Positions 46,746-56,489 of a stretch of 64,000 nt of DNA are shown here, in pieces. How positions within the stretch are numbered: the first letter of the stretch is position 1; every line of letters starts with the position of its first letter. A program made the position numbers and the translations under genes. Below the pieces are notes generated by a model. It searched no databases. It worked only from the letters and a program-made list of their open reading frames with translations, and was not told the origin of the DNA. The stretch is from Krasilnikoviella flava. Its GTDB lineage: Bacteria > Actinomycetota > Actinomycetes > Actinomycetales > Cellulomonadaceae. The DNA lies in the NCBI RefSeq assembly GCF_900167525.1, contig NZ_FUZQ01000001.1:744001-808000 (forward strand), read 5' to 3'.

Positions 46746-46761
46746 TCTTGAACATTCAAGA
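46746..46761. promoter_or_regulatory. MarR-type operator, copy 2
   Basis: TCTTGAACATTCAAGA, a perfect palindrome with a 2-base centre. It covers the expected azoR transcription start. Confidence 0.8.
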
Positions 46762-46809
46762 TCGCGCGTCCGCACCAGGACCTCGACTCCCCGCACCGGA
46801 GGACCACCC

Positions 46810-47442
46810 ATGACGCTTCTTCGTCTCGACGCCAGCATCCAGGGCGACCTGTCCGCGAGCTCCGCCCTCGCGGACACCGTCGTCGCCGAGGCCACGGCCG
46901 CCCGCCCGGGCACGACCGTCGTCATCCGGCACCTGGGCCGGGACCCGCTGCCCGCCGACGCCTGGGCGCAGGCGACCATGGCCGGGTTCGTCGCGGAGGA
47001 GGAGCGCACCCCCGAGCAGCGTGCCGCCCTCGACCTCGCCGCCGTCCTGACCGACGAGGTCCGGGCCGCGGACGCCCTCGTCCTCGCCCTGCCGCTGTAC
47101 AACTACGGCGTCTCGCAGCACGCCAAGGCCTGGATCGACCTCGTCACCACCGGGGCGGGCACCGGAGTCCCCGTGCTGGAGGGCAAGCCCACCGTGCTCG
47201 TCACCACGCGCGGCGGCTCGTACGGCGAGGGCAGCCCGCGCGCCGGCTGGGACCACAACACCGACTACCTGCGGCGCATCCTCGAGGACCTGTGGCGGGC
47301 CGACCTCACCGTCGTCGAGCGCGAGTTCACCCTGGTGGGCGTGAACCCCGCCCTGGACCAGTTCGCCGACGCCGCCGCCGTCATGGCCAAGCAGGCCGAG
47401 GAGGACGCCGTCGCCGCCGGCAGGGCCCTCGCGGCCCGCTGA
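46810..47442 (+). CDS. azoR: FMN-dependent NADH:quinone/azo reductase
   Basis: 210 residues; GGAGG 7 bases before ATG 46810. Flavodoxin-like fold: LLRLDASIQGDLSASSALAD (FMN phosphate loop), LALPLYNYGVSQHAKAWIDLV near 94 and TTRGGSYGEGSP near 138 match AzoR. Reduces quinones and azo compounds. Under the MarR-type regulator (inference). Its stop is 4 bases before an R2 array. Confidence 0.92.
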   Translation: MTLLRLDASIQGDLSASSALADTVVAEATAARPGTTVVIRHLGRDPLPADAWAQATMAGFVAEEERTPEQRAALDLAAVLTDEVRAADALVLALPLYNYGVSQHAKAWIDLVTTGAGTGVPVLEGKPTVLVTTRGGSYGEGSPRAGWDHNTDYLRRILEDLWRADLTVVEREFTLVGVNPALDQFADAAAVMAKQAEEDAVAAGRALAAR

Positions 47443-47446
47443 CCTC

Positions 47447-47580
47447 GCCGAGGTAGTTCAGACGGACGGCGAGGTAGTCCGCACACGGACTACCTCGCCG
47501 TCGTACGGACTACCTCGCCGCTGCGCGAACTACCTCGCGGGGCTCTGAACTACCTCGGCGAGTTGCGAACTACCTCGCGC
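47447..47580. repeat. R2 array: 2 inverted and 5 direct units in 20-bp phase
   Basis: GAGGTAGT units at 47450 and 47471, then (G/A)ACTACCTCG units whose ACTACCTCG cores start at 47489, 47509, 47529, 47549 and 47569, exactly 20 bp apart. Fills the gap between the convergent azoR and osmC-like stop codons, ending at the osmC-like stop. Confidence 0.95.
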
Positions 47581-48024
47581 TCAGCCGTTGAAGGTGACGT
47601 CGAGCGTGATCTCGCCGACGCCCGCGAGCGCCTTCGAGACCGGGCAGCCGGCCTTCGCGGCCTCGGCGGCGGTGCGGTAGGCGTCCGCGTCGATGCCGGA
47701 CGCCGAGCCCACCACGGTGAGGTGGATCTTCGAGATCTCGAGGCCACCGCCGGCCGCCGGGGTCAGCGTGACGTCGGCGGTCACGTCCGTCGCGCCGGGC
47801 GTGCCGCCCGCGTTCGCGACCTCGAGCGAGAACGCCATCGCGTAGCACGACGAGTGCGCGGCCGCGATGAGCTCCTCCGGGCTGGTGACGCCCTCCGCGG
47901 CGTCCGCCGTGCGGCGGGGGAACGAGACGTCGAACGCCCCGACGCCGGAGCTGGCGAGCTCGACCTTGCCGGCGCCGCTCTGGATGTCGCCGTTCCAGGC
48001 GGTGCGTGCGGTACGGGTGGACAT
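47581..48024 (-). CDS. OsmC/Ohr family peroxiredoxin
   Basis: 147 residues. Redox pair C60 (AAHSSCYAM) and C127 (AGCPVSKAL), with E52 nearby, as in OsmC proteins that reduce organic hydroperoxides. AGGAG lies 8 bases before ATG 48024. Its 3' end abuts the R2 array. Confidence 0.93.
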   Translation of the reverse strand: MSTRTARTAWNGDIQSGAGKVELASSGVGAFDVSFPRRTADAAEGVTSPEELIAAAHSSCYAMAFSLEVANAGGTPGATDVTADVTLTPAAGGGLEISKIHLTVVGSASGIDADAYRTAAEAAKAGCPVSKALAGVGEITLDVTFNG

Positions 48025-48139
48025 AGGGAGTTCTCCTTCGTGCTCCGGGACAGGTCACGACGACCGTAACCCGCACCCGCACCGGGCGACAGCGACCTTC
48101 CAGGTGGTGGCGGTCACGTCCGGGCGGCGGGCGGCGGTG

Positions 48140-48838
48140 TCACCCGTACTCCTCGCGCTCCACCGGGTTCGTCCCCGTGAGCACGGCGACGAGGTCGGCC
48201 ACCGACCGGCCGGCCATGGCGTCCTCGAACGAGTACTGGGGGTCGTCCTCGGCCACGCGCAACGGTTCCGTGCGCACCGTGCCCTCGAGCTCGCCGACGC
48301 CGATCGCGTCGTCGTACGGCAGCAGGGCGTCCATGCCGAGCCAGGCCCAGTGCGCGGCGCTGGGCGCGGTCGGGTCCTCGACGGCGGGACGCCAGACCAG
48401 CGCCACCACATACGTGTGCCCCACCTCGATCCGCGGCGTGTCCTCGATCGCGACGCGCGTGCGGACCCCGGCCCGGACCGTCGTCCACGGCGCCCCCGTC
48501 ACGAAGCTCCCGGAGGGAGCCCGGTGCCGTGGCTCGGGGGCCGACCAGACCAGGTCGTCGACCTGCAGGGTCATGTCACGCCGGAACGAGCGCTCGCCCG
48601 GCGGGTTCCCGTCGTCGTCCTCCCGTGCCATCAGCACCTCGTCCTCGTCCACGGCCGTCACGACGACCACATGGTCGGCGTACGTCACCCAGTCCGCGGC
48701 CGTCGTGCTCGGAAAGCTCTCCTCCGCCATGGCGATCACCACGCCACCGGGCGACGCGACGTCGGTCGGCGACGCGCACGCGGCGAGCGTCGCCGCCAGC
48801 AGGACGGCAGCGACGGGCCCGCCCACCGCCCGGCTCAC
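48140..48838 (-). CDS. predicted lipoprotein, third gene of the sigma operon
   Basis: 232 residues from a GTG that overlaps the upstream stop (GTGA). Lipobox TLAACAS near residue 20. The mature part (DHVVVVTAVDEDEVL .. DDLVWSAPEPRHR .. TYVVALVWRP) is of unknown family, probably beta-rich. Its place in an operon with an ECF sigma factor and an anti-sigma-like protein suggests an envelope-stress or signalling output (inference). Confidence 0.75.
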   Translation of the reverse strand: MSRAVGGPVAAVLLAATLAACASPTDVASPGGVVIAMAEESFPSTTAADWVTYADHVVVVTAVDEDEVLMAREDDDGNPPGERSFRRDMTLQVDDLVWSAPEPRHRAPSGSFVTGAPWTTVRAGVRTRVAIEDTPRIEVGHTYVVALVWRPAVEDPTAPSAAHWAWLGMDALLPYDDAIGVGELEGTVRTEPLRVAEDDPQYSFEDAMAGRSVADLVAVLTGTNPVEREEYG

Positions 48839-50250
48839 CGGGGCGCCGAGAAGTCCATGCCGTCGTCGGCGACGGCGACGACGGACCAGGCGTTGCCGTC
48901 GGCGTCGGACAGCTCGTAGGCGGGAACGAGGACCACCGAGCCGTCGTCCTGCGTCTGCTGCGCCAGGCCGAGCCGGGCGTCGGTGATCTCGACGTCGGAG
49001 ACCGGCCAGTCGACCGGGTCGCCGGCCGCGGGCGGGGCGGGCGCGGGGGACGGCTCGTCCAGCCCGCCCTCGGTCTCGGCCTCCGCCCACATCCCCTCCT
49101 CGTCGGCGTACGCGACCGGCCAGGCGGAGCCGGAGAACCGCGGGTCGCCGAGCCGCTCGACGGCTTCGGCCGGGCTGATCACCGGGTACTCCCCGAGATC
49201 GACGGTCGCGGCGAGGAAGCCGTCCAGCCAGGCGACGCCCTTCTCCCCCACCGTCGCGCTCCACTGCGCACCGGTGCGGGTGCCGTCCACCACCTGGTAG
49301 GCGGTGACCCAGCGGCCTGGCTCGCCCTCGGCCTTCTCACCCACCTCGATCTCGAAGCCGTCGGGGTCGACGCCGAGGCTCCGCATGGCGTCGGCGAGCG
49401 CGTCGCGCGCCTCCCGGTCGCCGACCGTGGAGGTGGCCGGCTGCTCGCAGTCGGGCTCGGCCCCCTCCTCGGCGTCGCGGGCGACGGCGCCCTCGCACCG
49501 CCACGGGTCGGCGCCGGGGTCGCTGTAGCCGAACGTCGCGCTGCCGTCGGCGGACAGCCAGAGCGTCGGGCCGTCGCCGTCCCGCGGACCCACGGACCAG
49601 CCGTAGTCCCAGCGCGGCTCGCCGTCGACGTCGAGCGCCTTCGCGACCCGGGCTGCGCCCTCGCGGGTGGCGGCGTCGGTCGCGTCGAAGGCATAAGCCG
49701 CGGCCGTGCCGCCTTCCGTGGACAGTCCGTCCGCGTGGAACAGCGCGCGCCCCGACGAGTACCAGCTCGGCAGGGTCGCGTCGCCCGCCGCCGTCGACGC
49801 GGCGGCGTCGTCGCCCCCTGCGGCGCGGTCCTCCGCCGCCCCCGCGGCTGCGGAGCCCTCCGCCCCGGCGGCCGCGCGGTCGCCCTGCGGGCCACCGTTC
49901 AGCACGATCGGCGCGGCGGCACCCCCGGCGGCGTCGGCGCTCCCGGCTCCTTGCGCCGACGCCCCGCCCAGCAGGTACCCGCCCCCGCCGACGACGGCGA
50001 GCGCGGCGACCCCCGCGACCGCCAGCCACGGTGTCCGACGGCGTCGGCGAGCGGCCAGCTCGTCGCCGTCCGGAGCGGTCTCGACCTGCGCGACGAGCGG
50101 GTCGCCGTCCTCCGCCAGGCGCGCGTCGACCTTCGCCCGCAGCACGCCCGGCGACGACCCGACCCCGGCCGCCGGGTCCGCCGCACGCAGGCGCGCCAGC
50201 GGCTCGTCGTCCGGCGCCGCCCCGTCGCCTGCTCGCTCGTCGTCGTTCAT
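48835..50250 (-). CDS. anti-sigma-factor-like membrane protein
   Basis: 471 residues from ATG 50250 with GGGAGG upstream. Cytoplasmic 1-73 (DEPLARLRAADPA...), one helix about 74-95, then a large extracytoplasmic domain with Ala/Gly linker and a PSWYSSGRALF start. Single-pass topology and its place directly after an ECF sigma gene fit an anti-sigma regulator; no ZAS zinc motif is visible. The partner sigma factor is encoded 62 bases upstream. Confidence 0.75.
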   Translation of the reverse strand: MNDDERAGDGAAPDDEPLARLRAADPAAGVGSSPGVLRAKVDARLAEDGDPLVAQVETAPDGDELAARRRRRTPWLAVAGVAALAVVGGGGYLLGGASAQGAGSADAAGGAAAPIVLNGGPQGDRAAAGAEGSAAAGAAEDRAAGGDDAAASTAAGDATLPSWYSSGRALFHADGLSTEGGTAAAYAFDATDAATREGAARVAKALDVDGEPRWDYGWSVGPRDGDGPTLWLSADGSATFGYSDPGADPWRCEGAVARDAEEGAEPDCEQPATSTVGDREARDALADAMRSLGVDPDGFEIEVGEKAEGEPGRWVTAYQVVDGTRTGAQWSATVGEKGVAWLDGFLAATVDLGEYPVISPAEAVERLGDPRFSGSAWPVAYADEEGMWAEAETEGGLDEPSPAPAPPAAGDPVDWPVSDVEITDARLGLAQQTQDDGSVVLVPAYELSDADGNAWSVVAVADDGMDFSAPR

Positions 50251-50312
50251 CGCGCCTCCCCGGCCCTGCGGCCCCGCCGTCGCGGCGGGCGCCCTCGTCC
50301 TCGTCTGTGTGC

Positions 50313-50843
50313 TCAGCCCGCGTCGACTTGCGCGTCGTGGGCGTCCCACGCCGAGCGCAGCCGTGCCCTCGCGCGGGACAGCGCGGCGTCGGCTCCCCCG
50401 CGCGAGACGCCGAGCACCTGCGCCAGCTCGGCGCCACCCAGCCCCTCCCATGCGACGAGCAGGAGGATGCGCCGGTCCCGCGGCGTGAGCCGGGCGAGGA
50501 CGGCGCGCACCTGGTCGTCGTCGACGGCGAGCCCGGCCGGGTCGACGTCGTCGGGCACCTCGGGCACCACGGCGACGGGCGTCGGCCGGGCCTTGCGCCG
50601 GTGGTTGGCCAGGACGAAGCCCGCCGTCCGGTAGAGCCACGGCAGCTCGGCCCCACGCGGCACGTCCGCGCGCCGACGCCACGCGGTGGCCAGCACGTCG
50701 GCGGCGAGGTCCTCCGCGTCCGCGCCCCCCGCCGGGAGCCGGCGCACGAGGTAGCGGTGCACCGCCACGGCGTGCGCGGCGAAGAGCTCGTCGAACCACG
50801 TCGCGTCGTCGACGTCGTCGGGGACGGTCACGTCCGGGTCCAC
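50313..50843 (-). CDS. ECF RNA polymerase sigma factor
   Basis: 176 residues from GTG 50843; GGAGG 4 bases upstream decides the start. Sigma-70 region 2 about 16-85 (WFDELFAAHAVAVHRYLVRRL..DAEDLAADVLATAWRR), region 4 about 108-165 (LARLTPRDRRILLLVAWEGLGGAELAQVLGVSRGGADAALSRARARL). No anti-sigma binding C-terminal extension. Directs a regulon that probably includes its own operon. Confidence 0.93.
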   Translation of the reverse strand: MDPDVTVPDDVDDATWFDELFAAHAVAVHRYLVRRLPAGGADAEDLAADVLATAWRRRADVPRGAELPWLYRTAGFVLANHRRKARPTPVAVVPEVPDDVDPAGLAVDDDQVRAVLARLTPRDRRILLLVAWEGLGGAELAQVLGVSRGGADAALSRARARLRSAWDAHDAQVDAG

Positions 50844-50980
50844 CGGGCCTCCTGCGGTCCTGGGCGCGCGGGCACGCGCGCCACCCTTCGACGCGACTGT
50901 GTCGCCGTACCCCGGGGACTTGCACCCGCGCGCGCCGAGATCACCCGCAGATTCATCCCTCCGCCGTCGACGGGCGGACC

Positions 50981-50986
50981 TACGGT
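50981..50986 (+). promoter_or_regulatory. -10 box for leaderless DUF4012 gene
   Basis: TACGGT, then 6 bases, then ATG at 50993. Divergent from the sigma-factor gene. Confidence 0.6.
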
Positions 50987-50992
50987 GCGGGG

Positions 50993-52891
50993 ATGACCGT
51001 CGACACGGGCACGGCGCCCCCCGGGACGGACCCCACCACGCCGACGGTCCGCCGGCGGCGCGCCTCGCGGTGGGTGCTGCTCGGCGTGCTCGGGGTGGTG
51101 CTGGTCGCCGCCGTCTGCGGCGTGCTGCTCGTCCGCGACGCGCTCGCCGCGCGCACCGCGCTGACCCGGGCCGCTGCGCAGGTCCCCGCCGTGTCGGAGG
51201 AGCTGCGCGCCGGCGTCCGGCCCGAGGCCGACGGGTCGGCACCGGCGCGCCTGGCCGCGTCTCCCGCCCTGGCCGAGCTGCGCCTCCAGACCACGATCGC
51301 CCGCGAGTCGACCGACGGGCCGCTGTGGTGGCTCGCCGCGCGCACCCCTGTCATCGGTCCCTCGGCGGGCGCTGCGGCCGACGTCGCCGTCGTGCTCGAC
51401 GACGTGACCGACGACGTGCTGCCCGCCCTCGCCGACCTCGCCGACGCCGTGGCCGCCACGAGCCGCGCGCCGGACGGCGGCCTCGACCTCGCCCCCCTGC
51501 GCGCGGCCGCACCGGGCATGGCCGCGGCGCAGCAGTCGATCACCGCCTCGCGGGCCCGGCTCGACGCCGTCGACCCGGACGCCCTCGTGCCCCAGCTGGC
51601 ACAGCCCGTGGCGACGCTGCGCGACCGGGTCGACGAGCTCGCCGGCGCCGTCGCGACCGGCGACCGCGCGGCCGCCCTCGGGCCCGCGATGCTCGGCGCG
51701 GACGGGCCGCGCACCTACCTGATGCTGAGCATGAGCACGGCGGAGCTGCGCCAGGGCGGCGGCATCCCGGGCGCCATCATCCTGCTGCGCGTCGACGGCG
51801 GCCGCGTCGAGGTGGTGCGCCAGGTCGCGGCGTCCGAGGTCGGGCCGTTCCGCGCCCCCGTGCTCCCCCTGTCCGCCGACGACGAGGCCGCGTACACGGG
51901 CCGGCTCGGCATGTTCGTGCAGGACGTCACCGCCACCCCGGACTTCCCGACGTCGGCGGCGCTGGCCGCCGCGATGTGGGCGCGCGCCCAGGGCGAGGAG
52001 GTCGACGGCGTCCTGGCCACCGACCCCGTCGCGCTCGGCGGCCTCCTCGCCGCGACCGGCCCGGTGCAGGTGCCCGTGTCGCCGCAGGTCGCGCGCGCCC
52101 TCGGTCGCGACACGGTGGAGCTGACGGCCGAGAACGCCGTCGACGTGCTGCTGCGGCGCGTCTACGACGTCCTCGACCCCGACACCGCCGACGTGTTCTT
52201 CGCCGAGGCCGCCGCCGCCGTCCTCGCCCGGGCCACGGCCGACGACGTCTCGCCGGCCGTGCTGCTCGCCGGGTTGCAGCACGGGGCCGGGGAGCATCGG
52301 GTGCGCGTCTGGTCGGCCGACCCGGCGGAGCAGGCGCGGCTGACCGGCACGCTGATCGCCGGGTCGTTCGCCGCGCCGCGTGCCGCGGACGCGCTCGGCG
52401 TGTTCCTCACCGACCACGTGGCGGGAAAGATGTCGGCCTACCTGGACTCGTCGCTGCGCGTCGTCGGCACGGAGTGCACCGACGCCGGCCGGGTGGCCAC
52501 GCTGGAGCTGACCCTGGCCTCCACGGCGCCCGCCGACGCGGCGACCGCGCTCCCGTCGTACGTCGCGGGGGTGCCCGGGGGCGCGAGCCCGCCCGGCACG
52601 CTCCGGCTCGGCGTCACCGTGTCCGGTCCGCGCGACGGCGCGACACCGCGCGTCGAGCGGGACGGGACGGCGGTGGGCGGCGAGGCCCGCACCACGCACG
52701 GGCGCGCCACGCAGTCGGTCACGGTGGTGCTCCGCCCCGGCGAGGACACCACGCTGCGGCTCACCGTCCCGGCCGGCCCGGGCTCGGGGCCGGGGGCCGG
52801 CGGGACGCCGTCCGGCCGGCTCGAGGTCTGGTCGACGCCGACGACGACGGCCGGCGGGCTGCTCGACGTCGAGGCGCCCGTGTGCGGGTGA
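50993..52891 (+). CDS. DUF4012 family membrane-anchored protein
   Basis: 632 residues. One N-terminal helix (about 27-49), then an extracytoplasmic part with PRTYLMLSMSTAELRQGGGIPGAIILL near 235 (typical of DUF4012) and conserved KMSAYLDSSLRVVGTEC near 480. The family is common in actinobacteria and often lies near surface-polysaccharide or cell-wall genes; function unknown. Leaderless start by the TACGGT box. Followed by an LPxTG-like surface protein. Confidence 0.85.
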   Translation: MTVDTGTAPPGTDPTTPTVRRRRASRWVLLGVLGVVLVAAVCGVLLVRDALAARTALTRAAAQVPAVSEELRAGVRPEADGSAPARLAASPALAELRLQTTIARESTDGPLWWLAARTPVIGPSAGAAADVAVVLDDVTDDVLPALADLADAVAATSRAPDGGLDLAPLRAAAPGMAAAQQSITASRARLDAVDPDALVPQLAQPVATLRDRVDELAGAVATGDRAAALGPAMLGADGPRTYLMLSMSTAELRQGGGIPGAIILLRVDGGRVEVVRQVAASEVGPFRAPVLPLSADDEAAYTGRLGMFVQDVTATPDFPTSAALAAAMWARAQGEEVDGVLATDPVALGGLLAATGPVQVPVSPQVARALGRDTVELTAENAVDVLLRRVYDVLDPDTADVFFAEAAAAVLARATADDVSPAVLLAGLQHGAGEHRVRVWSADPAEQARLTGTLIAGSFAAPRAADALGVFLTDHVAGKMSAYLDSSLRVVGTECTDAGRVATLELTLASTAPADAATALPSYVAGVPGGASPPGTLRLGVTVSGPRDGATPRVERDGTAVGGEARTTHGRATQSVTVVLRPGEDTTLRLTVPAGPGSGPGAGGTPSGRLEVWSTPTTTAGGLLDVEAPVCG

Positions 52892-53002
52892 ATGCGCGCT
52901 CCGCCTGCGGTTTCACCCGGGTGAGACGGGGCCGCGGCGGCCTGCGCGCCGATAGCGTGAGCGCCCGAGGTCGCCCCGCGAGCACCGCCCCGAGGAGTCG
53001 AG

Positions 53003-53817
<815 letters not shown>

Positions 53818-53849
53818 GATCGAGCGCGATTGCGCAGGTCGGCGACGCG

Positions 53850-54275
53850 TCAGGTCTCCACCACGATGGTCACCGGGCCGTCGTTCACCAGCTCGACGGC
53901 CATGTCCGCCCCGAACCTCCCGGTCGCGACCTCGAGCCCGCGCCCGCGCAGGTCGGCCACGACCGCGTCCACCAACGGCTCCGCCACCGGGCCGGGCGCG
54001 GCCGCGTTCCAAGTGGGGCGGCGCCCCTTGCGCGCGTCGCCGTACAGCGTGAACTGGCTGACCACCAGCACCGGGGCGCCCTCGTCCGCCGCCGACCGCT
54101 CGTCGCGCAGGATGCGCAGCTCCGCGATCTTGCGCGCGACGGTCGCCACGTCGGCCGGGCCGTCGTCGTGCGTCACCCCGACGAGCGCGACCAGGCCGGG
54201 CCGGTCGATCGCACCGACCACCTCGCCGTCCACCGTGACGCTGGCGCGGGTGACCCGCTGCACGACCGCCCTCAC
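53850..54275 (-). CDS. dtd: D-aminoacyl-tRNA deacylase
   Basis: 141 residues from a GTG overlapping the asparaginase stop (GTGA). Removes D-amino acids (and Gly) mischarged on t[24 protein letters not shown] start, SQFTLYGD near 80, and the C-terminal [10 protein letters not shown] (Gly-cisPro motif region) are diagnostic. Length is standard. Confidence 0.95.
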   Translation of the reverse strand: MRAVVQRVTRASVTVDGEVVGAIDRPGLVALVGVTHDDGPADVATVARKIAELRILRDERSAADEGAPVLVVSQFTLYGDARKGRRPTWNAAAPGPVAEPLVDAVVADLRGRGLEVATGRFGADMAVELVNDGPVTIVVET

Positions 54276-55318
54276 GCGGCGGCCACCGGGAACGCCGGGC
54301 GCACCGCGCCCACCGGCACCCCGCCGCCCAGCACGGAGGTGACGCCGACGGCGTCGAGGGCCGCGAGGTCCGCCCCGGCGACCTCCGCCGCCCCCGCCGC
54401 GCGCAGGGCCGCCGCGAGGATGGCCGGCCGCGGCCGGTCGCCGCCGTCGAGGATCTTGAACGCCACCGCCGACCCGTCGGGCAGGCCCGCCGCGCACACG
54501 CCGTCAGCCCCGATCTTCGCGATCGCGCCCGGCACCGCGGTCATGACCAGCGTGTCCTCCCGCCCACGGCCGGCGACCATCTCGGGGTGGGCGGCCATCG
54601 CGCGCGCCACGCGTGCGGCGTCGGCGTCCGCACCCGGCGTCGAGCGCGAACCCGCGCCGGCGAGCCGGCCGAACGACCGTGCCAGGCCGAGCACCGACGT
54701 GGAGAACAGCGGCGCGCCGCAACCGTCCACGGTCATGTGCGGGTCGTCGTCGCCCGTCAGCGCGACGACGGCGGCCCGCACCGCCCCCTGCAGCGGGTGC
54801 GCGGGGTCGAGGTAGGTGGCCGTGTCCCACCCGGCCGCGACGCAGGTGGCGAGCATCGCGGCGTGCTTGCCGGAGCAGTTCTGCGCGATCCGTGCGGGCC
54901 CGTGCCCGGCCTCCTGCCAGGTGCGCGCCTCGGCCCGGCCGAGCGGCAGGTCGGGCGTGTTGCGCAGCGCGGACTCGTCGAGCCCGGCACCGGCGAGGAT
55001 CTCACGCACCCCGGCCAGGTGCTCGGGAGCACCGCTGTGGCTGGCGGCGGCGAGCGCGAGCAACGGGGCCGGCAGGTCGAGGCCCGAGCGCAGCATCGCG
55101 AGGGCCTGCAGCGGCTTCACCGAGGAGCGCGGCCAGATCGTCGTCGCCGGGTCGCCCAGGGCGAGCTGCACGTCGCCGTCGGGACCGAGCACCACCAGGT
55201 GCCCCAGGTGCACCGACTCGACGAGATCCCCGCGCACCACCTCGGCCAACGGCACCGCGCCCTGCGCCACGGGCGCGACGGGCACGCGTGCGCCCTGCGC
55301 CGTCACCTCGCCCGCCAC
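54272..55318 (-). CDS. asparaginase (type II/thermolabile family)
   Basis: 348 residues from a [21 protein letters not shown] near residue 60, [15 protein letters not shown] near 90, [19 protein letters not shown] near 145 and [23 protein letters not shown] near 200 mark the asparaginase_II (R. etli-type) family, which differs from the E. coli enzymes. Hydrolyses asparagine to aspartate. Operon with dtd (overlap) and DUF2516 (1-base gap). Confidence 0.92.
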   Translation of the reverse strand: MAGEVTAQGARVPVAPVAQGAVPLAEVVRGDLVESVHLGHLVVLGPDGDVQLALGDPATTIWPRSSVKPLQALAMLRSGLDLPAPLLALAAASHSGAPEHLAGVREILAGAGLDESALRNTPDLPLGRAEARTWQEAGHGPARIAQNCSGKHAAMLATCVAAGWDTATYLDPAHPLQGAVRAAVVALTGDDDPHMTVDGCGAPLFSTSVLGLARSFGRLAGAGSRSTPGADADAARVARAMAAHPEMVAGRGREDTLVMTAVPGAIAKIGADGVCAAGLPDGSAVAFKILDGGDRPRPAILAAALRAAGAAEVAGADLAALDAVGVTSVLGGGVPVGAVRPAFPVAAA

Positions 55319-55319
55319 G

Positions 55320-55664
55320 TCACCAGCCGCCCGTCGGGCCCTGCGGGCGGCGCCCTCCGCCCGTACCGTACGGCTGGATCCGGGGCCGCACGTCCACCCA
55401 GTAGATGATCGCTGGCGTCACGGCGATGACGTTGAAGAACGATCCCGCCGTCATGAGCATCGGCGGCAGCCCGAACAACCCGATCAGCGCGGCGATGCCG
55501 AGGATCAGCAGCCAGATGTTCTTCTTCAGCTTCCCCTCGGACACGTAGGCGCGGGCGGGGCGGCGCACGGCGTCGAGGAACGCGACGAGCTGCACCACGA
55601 ACACCACGACCGCGAGCGCGACGAGCAGGTAGTACTGGAGGGACCCGAAGGCGGCGGAGATCAC
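55320..55664 (-). CDS. DUF2516 family membrane protein
   Basis: 114 residues with about three membrane helices. Conserved DAVRRPARAYVSEGKLKKNIWLLILG and VRPRIQPYGTGGG at the end. The family is actinobacterial and of unknown function. First gene of an operon with asparaginase and dtd. Confidence 0.88.
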   Translation of the reverse strand: MISAAFGSLQYYLLVALAVVVFVVQLVAFLDAVRRPARAYVSEGKLKKNIWLLILGIAALIGLFGLPPMLMTAGSFFNVIAVTPAIIYWVDVRPRIQPYGTGGGRRPQGPTGGW

Positions 55665-55674
55665 TCGCCCGAGC

Positions 55675-56100
55675 CTACGGGAGCACGCGCATGCGGCGGG
55701 AGCGCGCGGCGCCGGCGACGTGCTCGTCCCAGGCGGCGACCACCGTGTCCTCGTGCGCGACGGCGAGCGCGCTCGCCACGTGCAGGGCGTCCGCGCCGCG
55801 CAGCGGCACGGGGCAGGACGCCAGCAGCTCGGCCGCGCGCTCGGAGACGTCGGGCGACACCTCGAGGGTGTGCAGCCCGGCGCTCAGCTCCTCCCACAGC
55901 GCCGTACCGCGGCGTCGCGCGAGCGGGTCGAGCACCCCGGCCCGCTCGCCGGCCGCGAGCGCCGCCCGCACCTCGGCGTCGGAGATGCGCGACGTGACCG
56001 CGACGTCGGCGCGGTTCCACAACGCGCTCGCGAGCCCGGACCCGGGCTCGTGCACGCACAGCTTCACCAGCGCGCTGGCGTCGAAGTAGACGAGGGCCAT
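55675..56100 (-). CDS. PIN-domain toxin (VapC-like)
   Basis: 141 residues. PIN nuclease acid residues: D7 (VYFDASALVK), E near 43 (SDAEVRAAL) and D near 104 (LRGADALHVASAL). Such toxins cleave RNA; the cognate antitoxin is encoded just upstream. The two genes are 45 bp apart with an R1 half-repeat between them, unlike the usual overlap in vapBC operons. Confidence 0.9.
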   Translation of the reverse strand: MALVYFDASALVKLCVHEPGSGLASALWNRADVAVTSRISDAEVRAALAAGERAGVLDPLARRRGTALWEELSAGLHTLEVSPDVSERAAELLASCPVPLRGADALHVASALAVAHEDTVVAAWDEHVAGAARSRRMRVLP

Positions 56101-56120
56101 CCTGCTCCGTTCTCGTTCCT

Positions 56121-56145
56121 GGCGGTCGACTCTGTCGAGACCACG
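56121..56145. repeat. partial R1 repeat inside the toxin-antitoxin operon
   Basis: GGCGGTCGACTCTGTCGAGACC, a degenerate R1 half directly against the antitoxin stop codon. Confidence 0.65.
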
Positions 56146-56442
56146 TCAGCGCCGGATGCGCCGCACGAGGTCGGACATGCGCGACGCGGGCCGCGACGCC
56201 GGGCGGGCGGCGGGACGCGCGACCGCGGCCGCGTCGTCGGGCAGCGCGTGCACGGGTCGCTCCGTCTCGGCGGGCGTGAGCAGGCCGTCGCGCACCAGCC
56301 CGGCGACGAGGTCCGCCGTCTGCACCCCCGACAGGCGGGCGACGGGTACCCCGCGGTCGGTGATGACGACCTCCTCGCCCGCCCGTGCCTTCTCGATCCA
56401 CGACTTCAGCTCGGCGCGCAGCGCGCTGACGGAGACCTCCAT
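56146..56442 (-). CDS. Phd/YefM-like antitoxin
   Basis: 98 residues, start MEVSVSALRAELKSWIEKARAGEEVVITDRGVPVARLSG, the classic Phd/YefM DNA-binding fold. The C-terminal half (Pro/Ala/Arg-rich, ending VRRIRR) should bind the toxin. Paired with the downstream PIN toxin. An operator would be expected around 56443-56480, but none was obvious. Confidence 0.9.
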   Translation of the reverse strand: MEVSVSALRAELKSWIEKARAGEEVVITDRGVPVARLSGVQTADLVAGLVRDGLLTPAETERPVHALPDDAAAVARPAARPASRPASRMSDLVRRIRR

Positions 56443-56489
56443 GACCGACGACCGTACCGTCCCGGCCCTGCGCCGAACAGACACCGCCC

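Noticed and set aside
47447-47580. R2 array as a CRISPR array
   Set aside because: Conserved parts are only 9-11 bases, the period is 20 bp, units occur in both orientations and no cas genes are near.
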